DNA of 64,000 bases from Ruicaihuangia caeni (GTDB lineage: Bacteria > Actinomycetota > Actinomycetes > Actinomycetales > Microbacteriaceae), in NCBI RefSeq assembly GCF_029952955.1, contig NZ_JASATX010000001.1, positions 372,001 to 436,000 on the forward strand, read 5' to 3'. Shown here in pieces: positions 19,718 through 28,837 of this stretch; the stretch's first letter is position 1, and each line of letters begins with the position of its first letter. Both the position numbers and the translations under genes were made by a program. A model generated the notes under the pieces. The model searched no databases, was not told where the DNA came from, and saw only the letters and a list, made by a program, of their open reading frames with translations.

Positions 19718-19719
19718 CC

Positions 19720-19923
19720 ATGGCCGTTCCCAAGCGGAGACTCTCGCGTGCCAACTCCCGTGCCCGCCGCTCGCAGTGGAAGGCGACTCCGGTGCAGCTG
19801 GTGAAGACCATCGAGAACGGCAAGGTCACCTACAGCCTTCCCCACCGCGCGCGCGTGGTCGAGGACGCTGCCGGCACCCCGCTCTTCATGGAGTACAAGG
19901 GCCGCAAGGTCGCGGACGCCTGA
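19720..19923 (+). CDS. rpmF: 50S ribosomal protein L32
   Basis: A 67-residue L32 recognisable by [20 protein letters not shown]. It contains no cysteine at all, so it is the zinc-free (C-minus) form of L32. It is encoded 2 nt after yceD and upstream of rnc, the usual actinobacterial order. Confidence 0.96.
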   Translation: MAVPKRRLSRANSRARRSQWKATPVQLVKTIENGKVTYSLPHRARVVEDAAGTPLFMEYKGRKVADA

Positions 19924-19939
19924 GCCGGCGCTGAAGCCC

Positions 19940-20641
19940 GTGCTCGCTGGTCCAGAGCGCGATGCGGGTCTGAGCGACCTCAGCAGTCGGATCGGCATCG
20001 ACATCGATGCCGATCTGCTCGCGGTGGCGCTGACGCACCGCTCATACGCGTATGAGCACGGTGGGCGGCACAACGAGAGGCTCGAGTTCCTCGGTGACTC
20101 GATCCTCGGCCAGGCCGTCACCGTCAAGCTCTTCAGGGAGTACCCCGACCTCGACGAGGGAGAGCTCGCCAAGCGACGGGCAAGCCTCGTCTCGAGTGTC
20201 GCCCTCGCAGAGATCGCCCGAGCGATCAAGCTGGGCGAGCATCTTCGCCTCGGCCGCGGCGAGGAGATGACCGGCGGTCGCGACAAGTCGTCCATCCTGG
20301 CAGACACGGTCGAGGCGATCATCGGCGCTGTCTACATCGGCGCCGGACCCGAATCAGCGACTGCCCTGGTGCTGCGTCTGGTCGAGCCGCTCATGGCGGA
20401 TGCTGAGCGCTTCGGTGCCGCGATGGACCCGAAGACGAGCCTCCAGGAGCTCGTCGCCGCTCGCGATCTCGGCGCCCCCGCATACCGTGTGAGCGGCACG
20501 GGGCCCGATCACAACAAGACATTCACCGCCGAGGTGGTGGTGGCCGACGAGCTGATCGCCACGGGTGTCGGCACAAGCAAGAAGCAGGCCGAGATGGCAG
20601 CCGCCCTCGAGGCGTGGACCGTGCTGCAGTCGCGCAAGTGA
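19940..20641 (+). CDS. rnc: Ribonuclease III
   Basis: A 233-residue RNase III with a GTG start at 19940. The catalytic signature HNERLEFLGDSILG (about residues 44-57) and the second acidic cluster DTVEAIIGAVYIG are present, followed by a double-stranded-RNA-binding domain (about 160-230, ending TSKKQAEMAAALEAW). It processes rRNA precursors and structured mRNAs in the cytoplasm. It follows rpmF by 16 nt, and mutM starts 33 nt later. Confidence 0.95.
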   Translation: MLAGPERDAGLSDLSSRIGIDIDADLLAVALTHRSYAYEHGGRHNERLEFLGDSILGQAVTVKLFREYPDLDEGELAKRRASLVSSVALAEIARAIKLGEHLRLGRGEEMTGGRDKSSILADTVEAIIGAVYIGAGPESATALVLRLVEPLMADAERFGAAMDPKTSLQELVAARDLGAPAYRVSGTGPDHNKTFTAEVVVADELIATGVGTSKKQAEMAAALEAWTVLQSRK

Positions 20642-20674
20642 ACGCACTCGACGATCCGAAGCACAAGGGCGAGC

Positions 20675-21595
20675 ATGCCCGAACTCCCTGAAGTCGAGGT
20701 CGTGCGGCTCGGACTGGAACCGGCCGTTCGCGGGGCCACAGTTCGCGCGGTCGACGTGCGCGACATCCGTTCGCTGCGACGGCATCCTGGCCCTGCGGAA
20801 GAGTTCGTGGATCGTCTGGTCGGTGCCCAGATCGTCGCCGCAGTGCGACGCGGCAAGTTCCTTTGGCTGCCGCTCGAGCATCCGGCGGTGACTGGCGACC
20901 GCGCCGATGAGGCGCTCGTCGCCCACCTTGGGATGAGCGGCCAGCTACTGCTCCGAGCGGCCGACGCGCCGGATGATCGGTTCACGCGCATCCGTCTGCT
21001 CGTCGACCATCCCGACCACGGCGAACTGGCCGTGCACTTCGCCGACCAGCGCGTCTTCGGCGCCATGGCGCTCGACCAGTTGTTGCCCACGTCGGACGGT
21101 GCGCCGGGAGGCGCCGGTTCGACGGACGCGACGGTTCCCTCCCAGGTGAGCCATATCGCCCGTGACCCGCTCGACCCCGCGTTCTCAGCCCGAGAGTTCT
21201 TCACCCGCATGGCGCGTCGCGACTCAGGCATCAAACGCGTGCTGCTCGATCAGACCCTGATCAGCGGCATCGGCAACATCTACGCGGATGAAGCGCTGTG
21301 GGCGGCGAGGCTGCACTTCGATCAACCCGCATCGAGCATCAGCCGGCGCAAGGCGGGGGAACTGCTCGCGGCGCTCCGCGGAGTGCTCGAGAAGGCGCTC
21401 GATGAGGGCGGAACGAGCTTCGACTCGCAGTACGTGAACGTCAACGGCCAGGCCGGCTACTTCGCGCACTCGCTCAACGCGTACGGCAGACACGGCTTGA
21501 CCTGCCCGCGATGCGGCACCGTCATGCGCCGAGAACAGTTCATGAATCGCGGCAGCCACTTCTGCCCGCGCTGCCAGCGACTCCGCCGCGAGTGA
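20675..21595 (+). CDS. mutM: Formamidopyrimidine-DNA glycosylase
   Basis: A 306-residue bifunctional DNA glycosylase/AP lyase that removes 8-oxoguanine and formamidopyrimidines. The catalytic N-terminal PELPEVE (Pro2, Glu3), the helix-two-turn-helix region LLDQTLISGIGNIYADEALW, and the C-terminal zinc finger CPRCG...CPRCQ are all intact. The 10-residue insertion after the DQRVFG region (rich in Gly/Thr) is a small peculiarity. Convergent with a GNAT gene, 28 nt apart. Confidence 0.95.
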   Translation: MPELPEVEVVRLGLEPAVRGATVRAVDVRDIRSLRRHPGPAEEFVDRLVGAQIVAAVRRGKFLWLPLEHPAVTGDRADEALVAHLGMSGQLLLRAADAPDDRFTRIRLLVDHPDHGELAVHFADQRVFGAMALDQLLPTSDGAPGGAGSTDATVPSQVSHIARDPLDPAFSAREFFTRMARRDSGIKRVLLDQTLISGIGNIYADEALWAARLHFDQPASSISRRKAGELLAALRGVLEKALDEGGTSFDSQYVNVNGQAGYFAHSLNAYGRHGLTCPRCGTVMRREQFMNRGSHFCPRCQRLRRE

Positions 21596-21623
21596 CTTCG
21601 TGTGCGGGCGCGCGATGCGCCGC

Positions 21624-22706
21624 TCAGGATGCGTCGTCGAGACGTTTGCGCCAGGCGCCCTCGATGCCGACGGGCACGAAGCCGACCGCTTCGTTGACGC
21701 GGAGCATGTACCGGTTCTCTTCGGCGTTGAACGTCACGACCGAGGGATGCCCCGGTTTCACCTCTTCAAGGTGGCGGAGGTTCGCCAGCTTCAGCAGCAT
21801 GCCGAGCGCGTGGCCGCGGTGCTCACGCGTGACCAGTGTGTCGCCCTGGTCGACGGCGCGATCGACCGAGACCGGTGCCGACAGTTCGGTGAAGCCCGCG
21901 AGACGCCCGGTCGGCACATGCTCGGCCGCGACGGTGAGCATGGTGCGCGTGCTCTCGGCGGCGCGGTCGTCGGCGTCGCGGATGCGCGCGGCATCCCACT
22001 GCTCCTCGGCGAACTCGATGCCCGCGCTCGGAGCGTCGACGCTCATGCGTTGCCGCAGATGCGCGAAGTCATCGATCCACCGATCCGGCGTGCGGCCCTG
22101 CCAGCGAACGATCCGATACTCATCGCCGGCCGCTTCGAGTGCCCGCTGCTCCAGCACCCTGAACGTCGTGTCGTCCACCGGGAGCGCCAAGCGGCTGATG
22201 CGGGTCACCTGCTCCAGCCGGTAGCCCAAGCCGCGGAAGAACCGCACGCCGTCGTCCTTCGACCACACGGCGCCCTGCCCTGTGGGCGGCACGATCTTCG
22301 CTCCTCCTGCGTTGAGCCGGTGAAGGGCGAACGCCTGCAGTGTCGTCACCTGCTGTTCGCGGGCGAACCAGACGATCCCCTCGTGCAGCGCGAGGCCGAT
22401 GCCGCGATCCCGGAACTCCGGCAGCACTCCGATGTCGAAGAACCCGACGTGCTCGTCCTCGGCCTGCCACTCGAACACGCCGCGCGCGACGATCCGGCCG
22501 TCAACCCTGGCGATGAGCGCTCGCATCGGCGAGTACGGGTCGTGCCAGTGGGGGAGGAGGTCTTCGGGGGAGTAGTTCAGATCGTCGTTACCGACGATGT
22601 CTGCCTCGACCGCGTTCCGCACGGCCGTCATCTCGATGAAGGCAGGTCCGTGTTCGTCGTCGAGCCGTCGAGGGATGCTGAGCTCCTCGATCGTGAACCC
22701 GGCCAT
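21624..22706 (-). CDS. GNAT-family N-acetyltransferase, two-domain
   Basis: A 360-residue protein with two GNAT-like halves. The first half carries the acetyl-CoA motif DIGVLPEFRDRGIGLALHEG. The second carries DTLVTREHRGHALGMLLKLA followed by VVTFNAEENRYMLRVNEAVG, which is common in actinobacterial tandem GNATs. The ATG at 22706 is supported by GAGGAGGGG just upstream; the frame extends 35 codons further but without support. Substrate unknown. It reads away from smc, sharing a 197-bp divergent promoter region. Confidence 0.82.
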   Translation of the reverse strand: MAGFTIEELSIPRRLDDEHGPAFIEMTAVRNAVEADIVGNDDLNYSPEDLLPHWHDPYSPMRALIARVDGRIVARGVFEWQAEDEHVGFFDIGVLPEFRDRGIGLALHEGIVWFAREQQVTTLQAFALHRLNAGGAKIVPPTGQGAVWSKDDGVRFFRGLGYRLEQVTRISRLALPVDDTTFRVLEQRALEAAGDEYRIVRWQGRTPDRWIDDFAHLRQRMSVDAPSAGIEFAEEQWDAARIRDADDRAAESTRTMLTVAAEHVPTGRLAGFTELSAPVSVDRAVDQGDTLVTREHRGHALGMLLKLANLRHLEEVKPGHPSVVTFNAEENRYMLRVNEAVGFVPVGIEGAWRKRLDDAS

Positions 22707-22903
22707 CGTCGTCCCCTCCTCGTCGTGGTCGTGCCCGCGGTCCCGCGTGACCTCGTCCTCCTGCGGGAAGCAGTACAGCCTATGGCGGCACCGCGTTGCT
22801 GTCGAGGTCACGGCCGCACGGTCGGGTACCGTTGTCGCAGCGTTCGACCGGTGCGTCGGCGCCGTGCGAGACCGAGCGAGACCGAGCGACGACAGGCGGC
22901 TGC

Positions 22904-25900
22904 GTGTATCTGAAGAGTCTGACCCTCAAGGGGTTCAAGTCCTTCGCGCAACCCACCACGTTCGCATTCGAACCCGGCGTCACCTGTGTAGTCGGCCCCA
23001 ACGGGTCGGGCAAGAGCAACGTCGTCGACGCGCTCGCCTGGGTGATGGGCGAGCAGGGAGCGAAGACCCTGCGCGGCGGCAAGATGGAGGACGTCATCTT
23101 CGCCGGCACGTCCACACGCGGGCCGCTGGGCCGAGCGGAAGTGACCCTTACCATCGATAACTCCGACGGCGCCCTGCCGATCGAGTACTCCGAGGTGACG
23201 ATCAGCCGCACGCTGTTCCGCAATGGAGGCAGCGAATACGCCATCAATGGCGAAGGATGCCGTCTGCTCGACGTGCAAGAGCTGCTCAGCGACTCGGGGC
23301 TCGGCCGCGAGATGCACGTCATCGTCGGTCAGGGCCGACTCGACAATGTGCTGCACGCGAGCCCCGAGGAACGGCGGGGGTTCATCGAAGAGGCTGCCGG
23401 CATCCTGAAGCACCGTCGCCGCAAGGAGAAGACGCTCCGAAAGCTCGAGGCGATGCAGGCGAACCTCACGCGCCTGAACGACCTCGCCGGCGAGCTGCGC
23501 CGACAGCTCAAGCCGCTCGGGCACCAGGCCGAGATCGCGCGCGAGGCGCAGACCATCGCCGCCATCGTGCGCGACGCCCGGGCGCGGCTCCTGGCCGACG
23601 AGGTCGTGCAGTTGCGGGCTGCGATCACCGAGTTCAGTCGCACCGAGCACGAGCGCAAGAGCGAGCGCATCGTGCTGCAGGAGCAGGCAGATCAAGCCCG
23701 CTTGCGCCAGAACCGTCTGGAGCAGGCGATGAGCGGGGATGCCGTCGACGCCGCCCGCCGTGTCGCCTTCGCGCTCGAGCAGGTGCAGGAGCGCCTGCGC
23801 AGCCTGTACTCGCTCGCGAACCAGAAGCTCGCGCTGCTCGGGCAGCAGGCTGAGCTGCCGGGGATGCAATCGACGGTTTCGCAGCAGATGGTCGATGACG
23901 CGCGGTCGGAGGCGGAACGCCTTCGCGGCGACATCGCCCAGGCCGAAGGCGCCGTCGCACGAGCAGCGGCCGCGACAGCGACAGCCAAGGCATCCCTCGA
24001 TTCGCTCGATGAGGAGATCAGCGCGCAGAGCGCGCTCGTCTCGCAGCACGATCTGGAGCTCGCGCGGCTCGCGAGCAAGACCGAGGTCGCCCAGTCGTCG
24101 CTCGCCGCCGCGCGAGGCGAATCGCTTCGCCACGAGCACAGTCTTGAGCAGGCCCAGCAGCGCTTGAAGGACGCGCGCGGCCGATACGACGAGTTCGAAG
24201 CCCAGCGGCATCCCGATCAGGAGCCGGCGGATGCCGAGCTCGACGAGACCCAGTCGGCCGCCGAGGAGCAGGTGGTCGCGCTGCAGTCGCAGTTGGAGAC
24301 CGCGCGCGAGGCGTTGCATGCCGACGAGCGGGAACGCGACGCGCTCGCCGCGCGAAGCAGCGCGCTCTCTCGCGCGCTCGACTCACGCAGTGCGACCGGG
24401 GGACTGGTCGATGCCGACCTGCCCGGTCTCCTCGGCCCGGTGGCCGACCACGTGCAGGTGCAGCCCGGCTTCGAAGCTGCGGTGGCCGCAGCGCTCGGCA
24501 CGCTCGCCGAGGCGCTCCTCGCCTCCGACGCGGGTGCCGCGCACGCCGCGCTGGAGCACGCCGCGGCCAACGACCTCGGCCGAGTCGAGTTGGTCGTGGC
24601 GGATGCCGCGGCCCACGCGCCGCAGTGGCCCGAGGTGGCGGGGCTGCAGCCGGCGGCATCCGTCGTCACGGCTCCGAGCGGCGTGCTTGGTGTGCTCGGG
24701 CACGTCACGATCGCCGATGATCTGGGTGCTGCACGGAAGGCGGTGCCGCTGCTGCGGCAAGCGCTCGGCACGGTGCCGGTCACGCTGGTGACGCGCGACG
24801 GCGATGTGCTGACCGAGCACGTGCTGCGCGGTGGCTCCGGGGGGTCGCAAGGACGCATCGAACTCTTGGCTGAGAGGGATGCCGCCGCTGAACGACTCGT
24901 CGAGGTCACCGCGGCCGTCGAGCAGCGTCGAAGCGAGGTCGACGCGCTGCGTGAGGCGCTGAGCGCCGCGAAGCAGCGAGCCGCGGCCGCTGCCGAGGCC
25001 GTGCGCGATCGTGACCGGCGTCTCGCCGCGCATACCGAACAGCTCGGGCGCGCTCGTGTGCAGCTCGAAGCAGCGGAGGCCGAGTGCGAACGCCTGCAGG
25101 CGGCACGAGACCGTGCGGCGGAATCAGCGCGCGTGGCAGAGGCCGCCGTCGACCGCGCGAGGGCCGAGCATGAGGAGTACGCGGCGCGGCCGCGCCCCAT
25201 CCTCGACGTGTCGGCGCGCGACGGCATGGTCGCCGAGCTCGACCGGGCGCGCGCAGCCGAATTGCAGGCGCGCGTCGAGCTCGAAACCGCCCGTGAGCGG
25301 GTGCGTGCCGAGCAGCAGCGCGCTGACGAGCTCTCGCGCCAACTCGACGCGGAGCGCGATGCCGCCCGGGAGCAGGCTCGACTCGCGGTGCTGCGCCAGC
25401 GGCAGATCGCAGCTGCGGCCTCGGTCATCGAGGCGCTGCCGCCCGTGCTGAACTCGGTCGATCGCTCGGTCGCCGATGCACGCGTGCGGCTTGCCGCGGC
25501 GGAGGCGGAGCGAGCCGCCCAGAACGAAGAGCTCTCCGAGCTGCGCCGAACCGAGAGCGCACTGCGAGAGCGCCTGCACGCCGCGAGCGAGCAGGTGCAC
25601 GGGCTCGAGATGCAGCTGTACGAGAAGAAGCTGCACCTCTCGTCGCTGCTGGAGCGCGCGGGGGACGAGCTGGGATTGGTGGAAGACGTGCTCGTCGCCG
25701 AGTACGGACCGCATGTTCCGGTGCCGGTCGACAAGGCGCCGGGCGATACGGATGCCGCTGTGTCGACGCTCCAGCGCGAGGCCGACGCCCAGGCGGACGA
25801 TGCACAGGCGGGCGATGCACAGGCGGGCGATGCCCGGTCGAGCGATGGAAGCGCCGACGGTGGTGCCGCTCCTGAACGTGAGGTCGTCGCGTTCGACCGC

Positions 25901-26560
25901 GCCGCACAGCAGCGCCGCCTCGCCGCGGCGGAGCGCAAATATCAGCAACTGGGGCGAGTGAACCCGCTCGCGCTCGAAGAGTTCGCAGCACTCGAGCAGC
26001 GGCACAAGTTCTTGACCGAACAACTCGCCGACCTCACACAGACCCGCAAGGACCTGCTCGCGATCATCGACGAACTCGACGGCAAGATGCAGGAGATCTT
26101 CGAGGCCGCGTTCGAAGACACGCGGACGGCGTTCAACGAAGTGTTCCCGGTGCTCTTCCCCGGCGGCACCGGAAGCCTGCAGCTGACCAACCCCGACGAC
26201 CTGCTCACCACCGGCATCGAGGTCACGGTCAAGCCCGCCGGCAAGAAGATCGAGCGGCTCTCGCTGCTCTCCGGCGGCGAGCGGTCGCTCGCGGCGGTCG
26301 CGCTGCTGATCGCCATCTTCAAGGCGCGTCCGAGCCCGTTCTACATCATGGACGAGGTCGAGGCCGCGCTCGACGACGCGAACCTCGGCCGCCTGCTCAC
26401 CATCTTCGAGGACCTGCGCGAGTCGTCGCAGCTCATCGTCATCACGCACCAGAAGCGCACCATGGAGATCGCCGACGCGCTCTACGGCGTCTCGATGCGG
26501 CAAGACGGAGTCTCCGCAGTCGTCGGTCAGCGCGTCCGCGTCGAAGAACGCAGCGCCTGA
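22904..26560 (+). CDS. smc: Chromosome segregation protein SMC
   Basis: A 1218-residue SMC ATPase that organises and segregates the chromosome with ScpA/ScpB. The GTG at 22904 gives the canonical start VYLKSLTLKGFKSF. Walker A is GPNGSGKSN (from residue 31), a long coiled coil follows, the hinge lies at about 495-650 (GLLGPVADHVQVQPGFEAAV), and then come the return coil, the ABC signature LSGGERSLAAVALL (from 1122) and Walker B FYIMDEVEAALDD (Asp1150, Glu1151). A low-complexity DAQAG repeat insertion sits near residues 960-990. In actinobacteria smc and ftsY are neighbours, as here. Confidence 0.97.
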   Translation: MYLKSLTLKGFKSFAQPTTFAFEPGVTCVVGPNGSGKSNVVDALAWVMGEQGAKTLRGGKMEDVIFAGTSTRGPLGRAEVTLTIDNSDGALPIEYSEVTISRTLFRNGGSEYAINGEGCRLLDVQELLSDSGLGREMHVIVGQGRLDNVLHASPEERRGFIEEAAGILKHRRRKEKTLRKLEAMQANLTRLNDLAGELRRQLKPLGHQAEIAREAQTIAAIVRDARARLLADEVVQLRAAITEFSRTEHERKSERIVLQEQADQARLRQNRLEQAMSGDAVDAARRVAFALEQVQERLRSLYSLANQKLALLGQQAELPGMQSTVSQQMVDDARSEAERLRGDIAQAEGAVARAAAATATAKASLDSLDEEISAQSALVSQHDLELARLASKTEVAQSSLAAARGESLRHEHSLEQAQQRLKDARGRYDEFEAQRHPDQEPADAELDETQSAAEEQVVALQSQLETAREALHADERERDALAARSSALSRALDSRSATGGLVDADLPGLLGPVADHVQVQPGFEAAVAAALGTLAEALLASDAGAAHAALEHAAANDLGRVELVVADAAAHAPQWPEVAGLQPAASVVTAPSGVLGVLGHVTIADDLGAARKAVPLLRQALGTVPVTLVTRDGDVLTEHVLRGGSGGSQGRIELLAERDAAAERLVEVTAAVEQRRSEVDALREALSAAKQRAAAAAEAVRDRDRRLAAHTEQLGRARVQLEAAEAECERLQAARDRAAESARVAEAAVDRARAEHEEYAARPRPILDVSARDGMVAELDRARAAELQARVELETARERVRAEQQRADELSRQLDAERDAAREQARLAVLRQRQIAAAASVIEALPPVLNSVDRSVADARVRLAAAEAERAAQNEELSELRRTESALRERLHAASEQVHGLEMQLYEKKLHLSSLLERAGDELGLVEDVLVAEYGPHVPVPVDKAPGDTDAAVSTLQREADAQADDAQAGDAQAGDARSSDGSADGGAAPEREVVAFDRAAQQRRLAAAERKYQQLGRVNPLALEEFAALEQRHKFLTEQLADLTQTRKDLLAIIDELDGKMQEIFEAAFEDTRTAFNEVFPVLFPGGTGSLQLTNPDDLLTTGIEVTVKPAGKKIERLSLLSGGERSLAAVALLIAIFKARPSPFYIMDEVEAALDDANLGRLLTIFEDLRESSQLIVITHQKRTMEIADALYGVSMRQDGVSAVVGQRVRVEERSA
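25784..25828 (+). repeat. 15-bp tandem repeat inside smc
   Basis: Three 15-bp units (25784-25798, 25799-25813, 25814-25828), the last two identical (GATGCACAGGCGGGC), plus a degenerate fourth. They encode DAQAD/DAQAG/DAQAG/DARSS in frame, forming a flexible acidic linker between the return coiled coil and the C-terminal head of SMC. Confidence 0.85.
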
Positions 26561-26614
26561 CCGCCGGCCCGGGCGCGTGCCGGCGCGCGTTCACCGCTTC
26601 GGAGAGAGTTGCTT

Positions 26615-26645
26615 CCCCGGCCGTTGTGGTGAACTCTGGCCGGGG
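26615..26645. terminator. Hairpin between convergent smc and phosphatase genes
   Basis: CCCCGGCC (26615-26622) pairs with GGCCGGGG (26638-26645) around a 15-nt loop. It lies midway in the 114-bp gap between two converging genes and can act on either strand. No clear U-tract. Confidence 0.5.
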
Positions 26646-26674
26646 CGCCCGGCTTGCGCTTGCGGATGCCGCGG

Positions 26675-27283
26675 CTAGAACGACTCGATGTGTGCGGGCA
26701 CTCGCGGGTCGCCGAGGGGCAGGCCGTTCACGCTGAGCACGACCCAATCGCCGTCGCGGTACTCGACCGTCGACAGCACGCCGTTGTGCACCCGGCCCAC
26801 CGGGTGTCCTGCGAGCTCGCCGAGCGTCAACCGGATGAGCGTGCCGTGGCAGACGACGACCACATCGGAGCCGTCGTGGCGCTCGGCGATCCGGTCGAGT
26901 GCCACCACGCCGCGCGTGACGACCGAGTCGACCGGTTCGACGCCGGGGATCATGGTGCGGCGCGCCCACTTCGCGTCGATCTCTCGGATTGTCATCCCCT
27001 CGGCCTCGCCGTAGTGCCGCTCGACCAATTCGGGCATGTCTTCGCCGAGGGGCACGTCGAGCCGCGACGCGATGATGCTTGCAGTCTCGTGGGCCCGCTG
27101 CAGGGGCGAGCTGATGATGGTCGACCACGCCGAGGCGCCGTATGCGGCGGCATCCGAGAGAACCTCCGCAGCGGTCACCGCTTGGGCGCGGCCGACCTCA
27201 TTGAGCGGGATGTCGCTGGAGCCCTGCATCCGATCCTCGGCATTCCAATCGGTCTGGCCGTGACGAACAAGGGCGATGATCAT
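26675..27283 (-). CDS. Histidine phosphatase superfamily protein (phosphoglycerate mutase-like)
   Basis: A 202-residue member of the histidine phosphatase superfamily. The catalytic RHG motif is LVRHGQTDWN (His8), with VERHYGEAEGMTIREID and VVCHGTLIRLTLGEL carrying the second histidine. This size and motif set fit CobC/GpmB-like broad phosphatases rather than glycolytic dPGM. GGAGG precedes the ATG. It converges on smc and is divergent from ftsY, with the 81-bp repeat array in the gap. Confidence 0.88.
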   Translation of the reverse strand: MIIALVRHGQTDWNAEDRMQGSSDIPLNEVGRAQAVTAAEVLSDAAAYGASAWSTIISSPLQRAHETASIIASRLDVPLGEDMPELVERHYGEAEGMTIREIDAKWARRTMIPGVEPVDSVVTRGVVALDRIAERHDGSDVVVVCHGTLIRLTLGELAGHPVGRVHNGVLSTVEYRDGDWVVLSVNGLPLGDPRVPAHIESF

Positions 27284-27329
27284 GCCTCCATGATGCCCGA
27301 GCGGCCTGAACGATCGGTCAGCACGCTGG

Positions 27330-27640
27330 AGCTAGGAGCGAGGATCATTTCTGATCCTCGCCGCGACGCCAGTGCCGAGCGCCGTCTCGGCGCTCGGTTC
27401 CAGACGTTGGAGCTCAAAGCGAGGATCATTTCTCATCCTCGCCGCGACGCCAGTGCCGAGCGCCGTCTCGGCGCTCGGTTCCAGACGTTGGAGCTCAAAG
27501 CGAGGATCATTTCTCATCCTCGCCGCGACGCCAGTGCCGAGCGCCGTCTCGGCGCTCGGTTCCAGACGTTGGAGCTCAAAGCGAGGATCATTTCTGATCC
27601 TCGCTTTGTCCGAGCGCCGTCTCGGCGCTCGGTTCCGGAC
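27330..27640. repeat. 81-bp tandem repeat array with two hairpins per unit
   Basis: Units start at 27330, 27411, 27492 and 27573, exactly 81 bp apart; the first three are nearly identical and the fourth has lost about 14 bp internally. Each unit contains hairpin A (GCGAGGATCA-TTTC-TGATCCTCGC, for example 27338-27361; one mismatch in units 2 and 3) and hairpin B (CCGAGCGCC-GTCTC-GGCGCTCGG, for example 27375-27397). In the last unit, hairpin A is extended to a 13-bp stem ending in TTT (27578-27607). Because 81 is a multiple of 3 the array is open in several frames, but nothing suggests translation. It lies between divergent genes, directly upstream of ftsY. Confidence 0.95.
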
Positions 27641-27665
27641 GCCGAGACCAGGGGCAGCGTTGCCC

Positions 27666-27677
27666 TAGCCTGGACGC
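27666..27677 (+). promoter_or_regulatory. -10 element of ftsY, leaderless start
   Basis: TAGCCT (27666-27671), 6 nt, then the ftsY ATG at 27678. The spacing puts transcription initiation on the start codon, and no Shine-Dalgarno sequence is present. Confidence 0.5.
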
Positions 27678-28553
27678 ATGGCTGAACGCACCCCCTGGTC
27701 GCTGTCCGGTGCCCTGCGCGGCATGTTCGCCCGCAAGACCATCGACGACGACACCTGGGAGGAACTCGAAGACGCCTTGATCGGCGCCGATTTCGGCCCC
27801 GACACCACCGAGGCGATCGTCGAGCACCTTCGAGAGCAGGTTGCGAAGTACCGCACGACCGACCCGGCAGACCTGAAGCGGATGCTGCGCGAGACCGTCG
27901 AGGAACGCCTCGCCCAATACGACACCACTCTGACACTCAGCAACCGCCCCGCCGTCGTGCTCGTCGTCGGCGTCAATGGCGTGGGCAAGACCACGACGAT
28001 CGGCAAGTTCGCCAGGTTCCTCGTCGGGCATGGCCGGAGCGTGCTGGTGGGCGCCGCCGACACGTTCCGCGCCGCGGCGGTGGAGCAACTGGCGACATGG
28101 AGCGAGCGGGCCGGGGCCCAGATCGTGCGACCGCAGCACGAAGGGCAGGACCCGGCATCCGTCGCCTACCAGACGGTTGAACGCGCCCGCGCCACCGGAG
28201 CCGAGATCGTGCTGATCGACACCGCCGGTCGACTCCAGACGAAGGCCGGCCTCATGGACGAGCTCTCGAAGGTGCGCCGCGTCGTCGAGAAGCTCGAGCC
28301 GATCGCGGAGGTGCTGCTCGTGCTCGATGCCACGACTGGGCAGAACGGCGTCTCACAGGCGCAGGCCTTCATCGAGCACGCCGGCGTGACCGGGCTCGTG
28401 ATCACCAAGCTCGACGGTTCAGCAAAGGGCGGGTTCGTACTGGCGGTGCAGGAGAAGACCGGCATCCCGATCAAGCTCATCGGCCAGGGTGAGGGCATCG
28501 GTGACCTCACCGGCTTCACTCCTCACGTGTACGCGCAGAAGCTCGTCGGCTGA
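27678..28553 (+). CDS. ftsY: Signal recognition particle receptor FtsY
   Basis: A 291-residue NG-domain GTPase, the membrane receptor for the signal recognition particle. The G1 loop is GVNGVGKTTT (from residue 98), G3 is LIDTAGRLQTK, G4 is ITKLDGSAKGG. The long acidic A domain of enterobacterial FtsY is missing, giving a compact protein. Its partner ffh lies 6.3 kb downstream. Transcription probably starts at the ATG itself. Confidence 0.95.
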   Translation: MAERTPWSLSGALRGMFARKTIDDDTWEELEDALIGADFGPDTTEAIVEHLREQVAKYRTTDPADLKRMLRETVEERLAQYDTTLTLSNRPAVVLVVGVNGVGKTTTIGKFARFLVGHGRSVLVGAADTFRAAAVEQLATWSERAGAQIVRPQHEGQDPASVAYQTVERARATGAEIVLIDTAGRLQTKAGLMDELSKVRRVVEKLEPIAEVLLVLDATTGQNGVSQAQAFIEHAGVTGLVITKLDGSAKGGFVLAVQEKTGIPIKLIGQGEGIGDLTGFTPHVYAQKLVG

Positions 28554-28837
28554 GCTCGGCCGCTTTCGCTGCTGCTGCTGCTGCCGCTGCGTCTCGTTCG
28601 TTGTGGCCCGCCCGTTGCACAGCGCGCTGCTCATGGCGCCGCCCGAAGTTCAAGGCCGCGGAATCCGTCATTCGGCCGCATCGACCTGCCTCGCGGCAGC
28701 GATCGCGGAGCCCGAGGAGTCTCTCCCGCAGCCCGGGCACCCGCGCGAATGCACGGTTTCCCGACGCGTGCGTGTCAAGTTGCGTGAAAAGTGAACCAGT
28801 GGTTCGCTAGTTGAACCTAAGAGTCAAGGAGGATTCG
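28554..28837. other. Long intergenic region upstream of the NCS1 permease
   Basis: It contains a short CTG run after ftsY (about 28569-28590) and, near its right end, a perfect inverted repeat GAACC-AGT-GGTTC (28793-28805) followed by another GAACC at 28814-28817, a plausible operator. No gene or tRNA was seen. A promoter must lie here, but I could not single one out. Confidence 0.4.

Noticed and set aside
27300-27660. CRISPR array or protein-coding repeat in the 81-bp repeat region
   Set aside because: Units are contiguous and nearly identical over their full length, with no unique spacers. Open frames exist on both strands only because 81 is divisible by three; no start signal or cas gene nearby.
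28569-28590. CTG run after ftsY as a microsatellite of interest
   Set aside because: Only about five imperfect repeats, common in GC-rich DNA, with no gene or structure attached.
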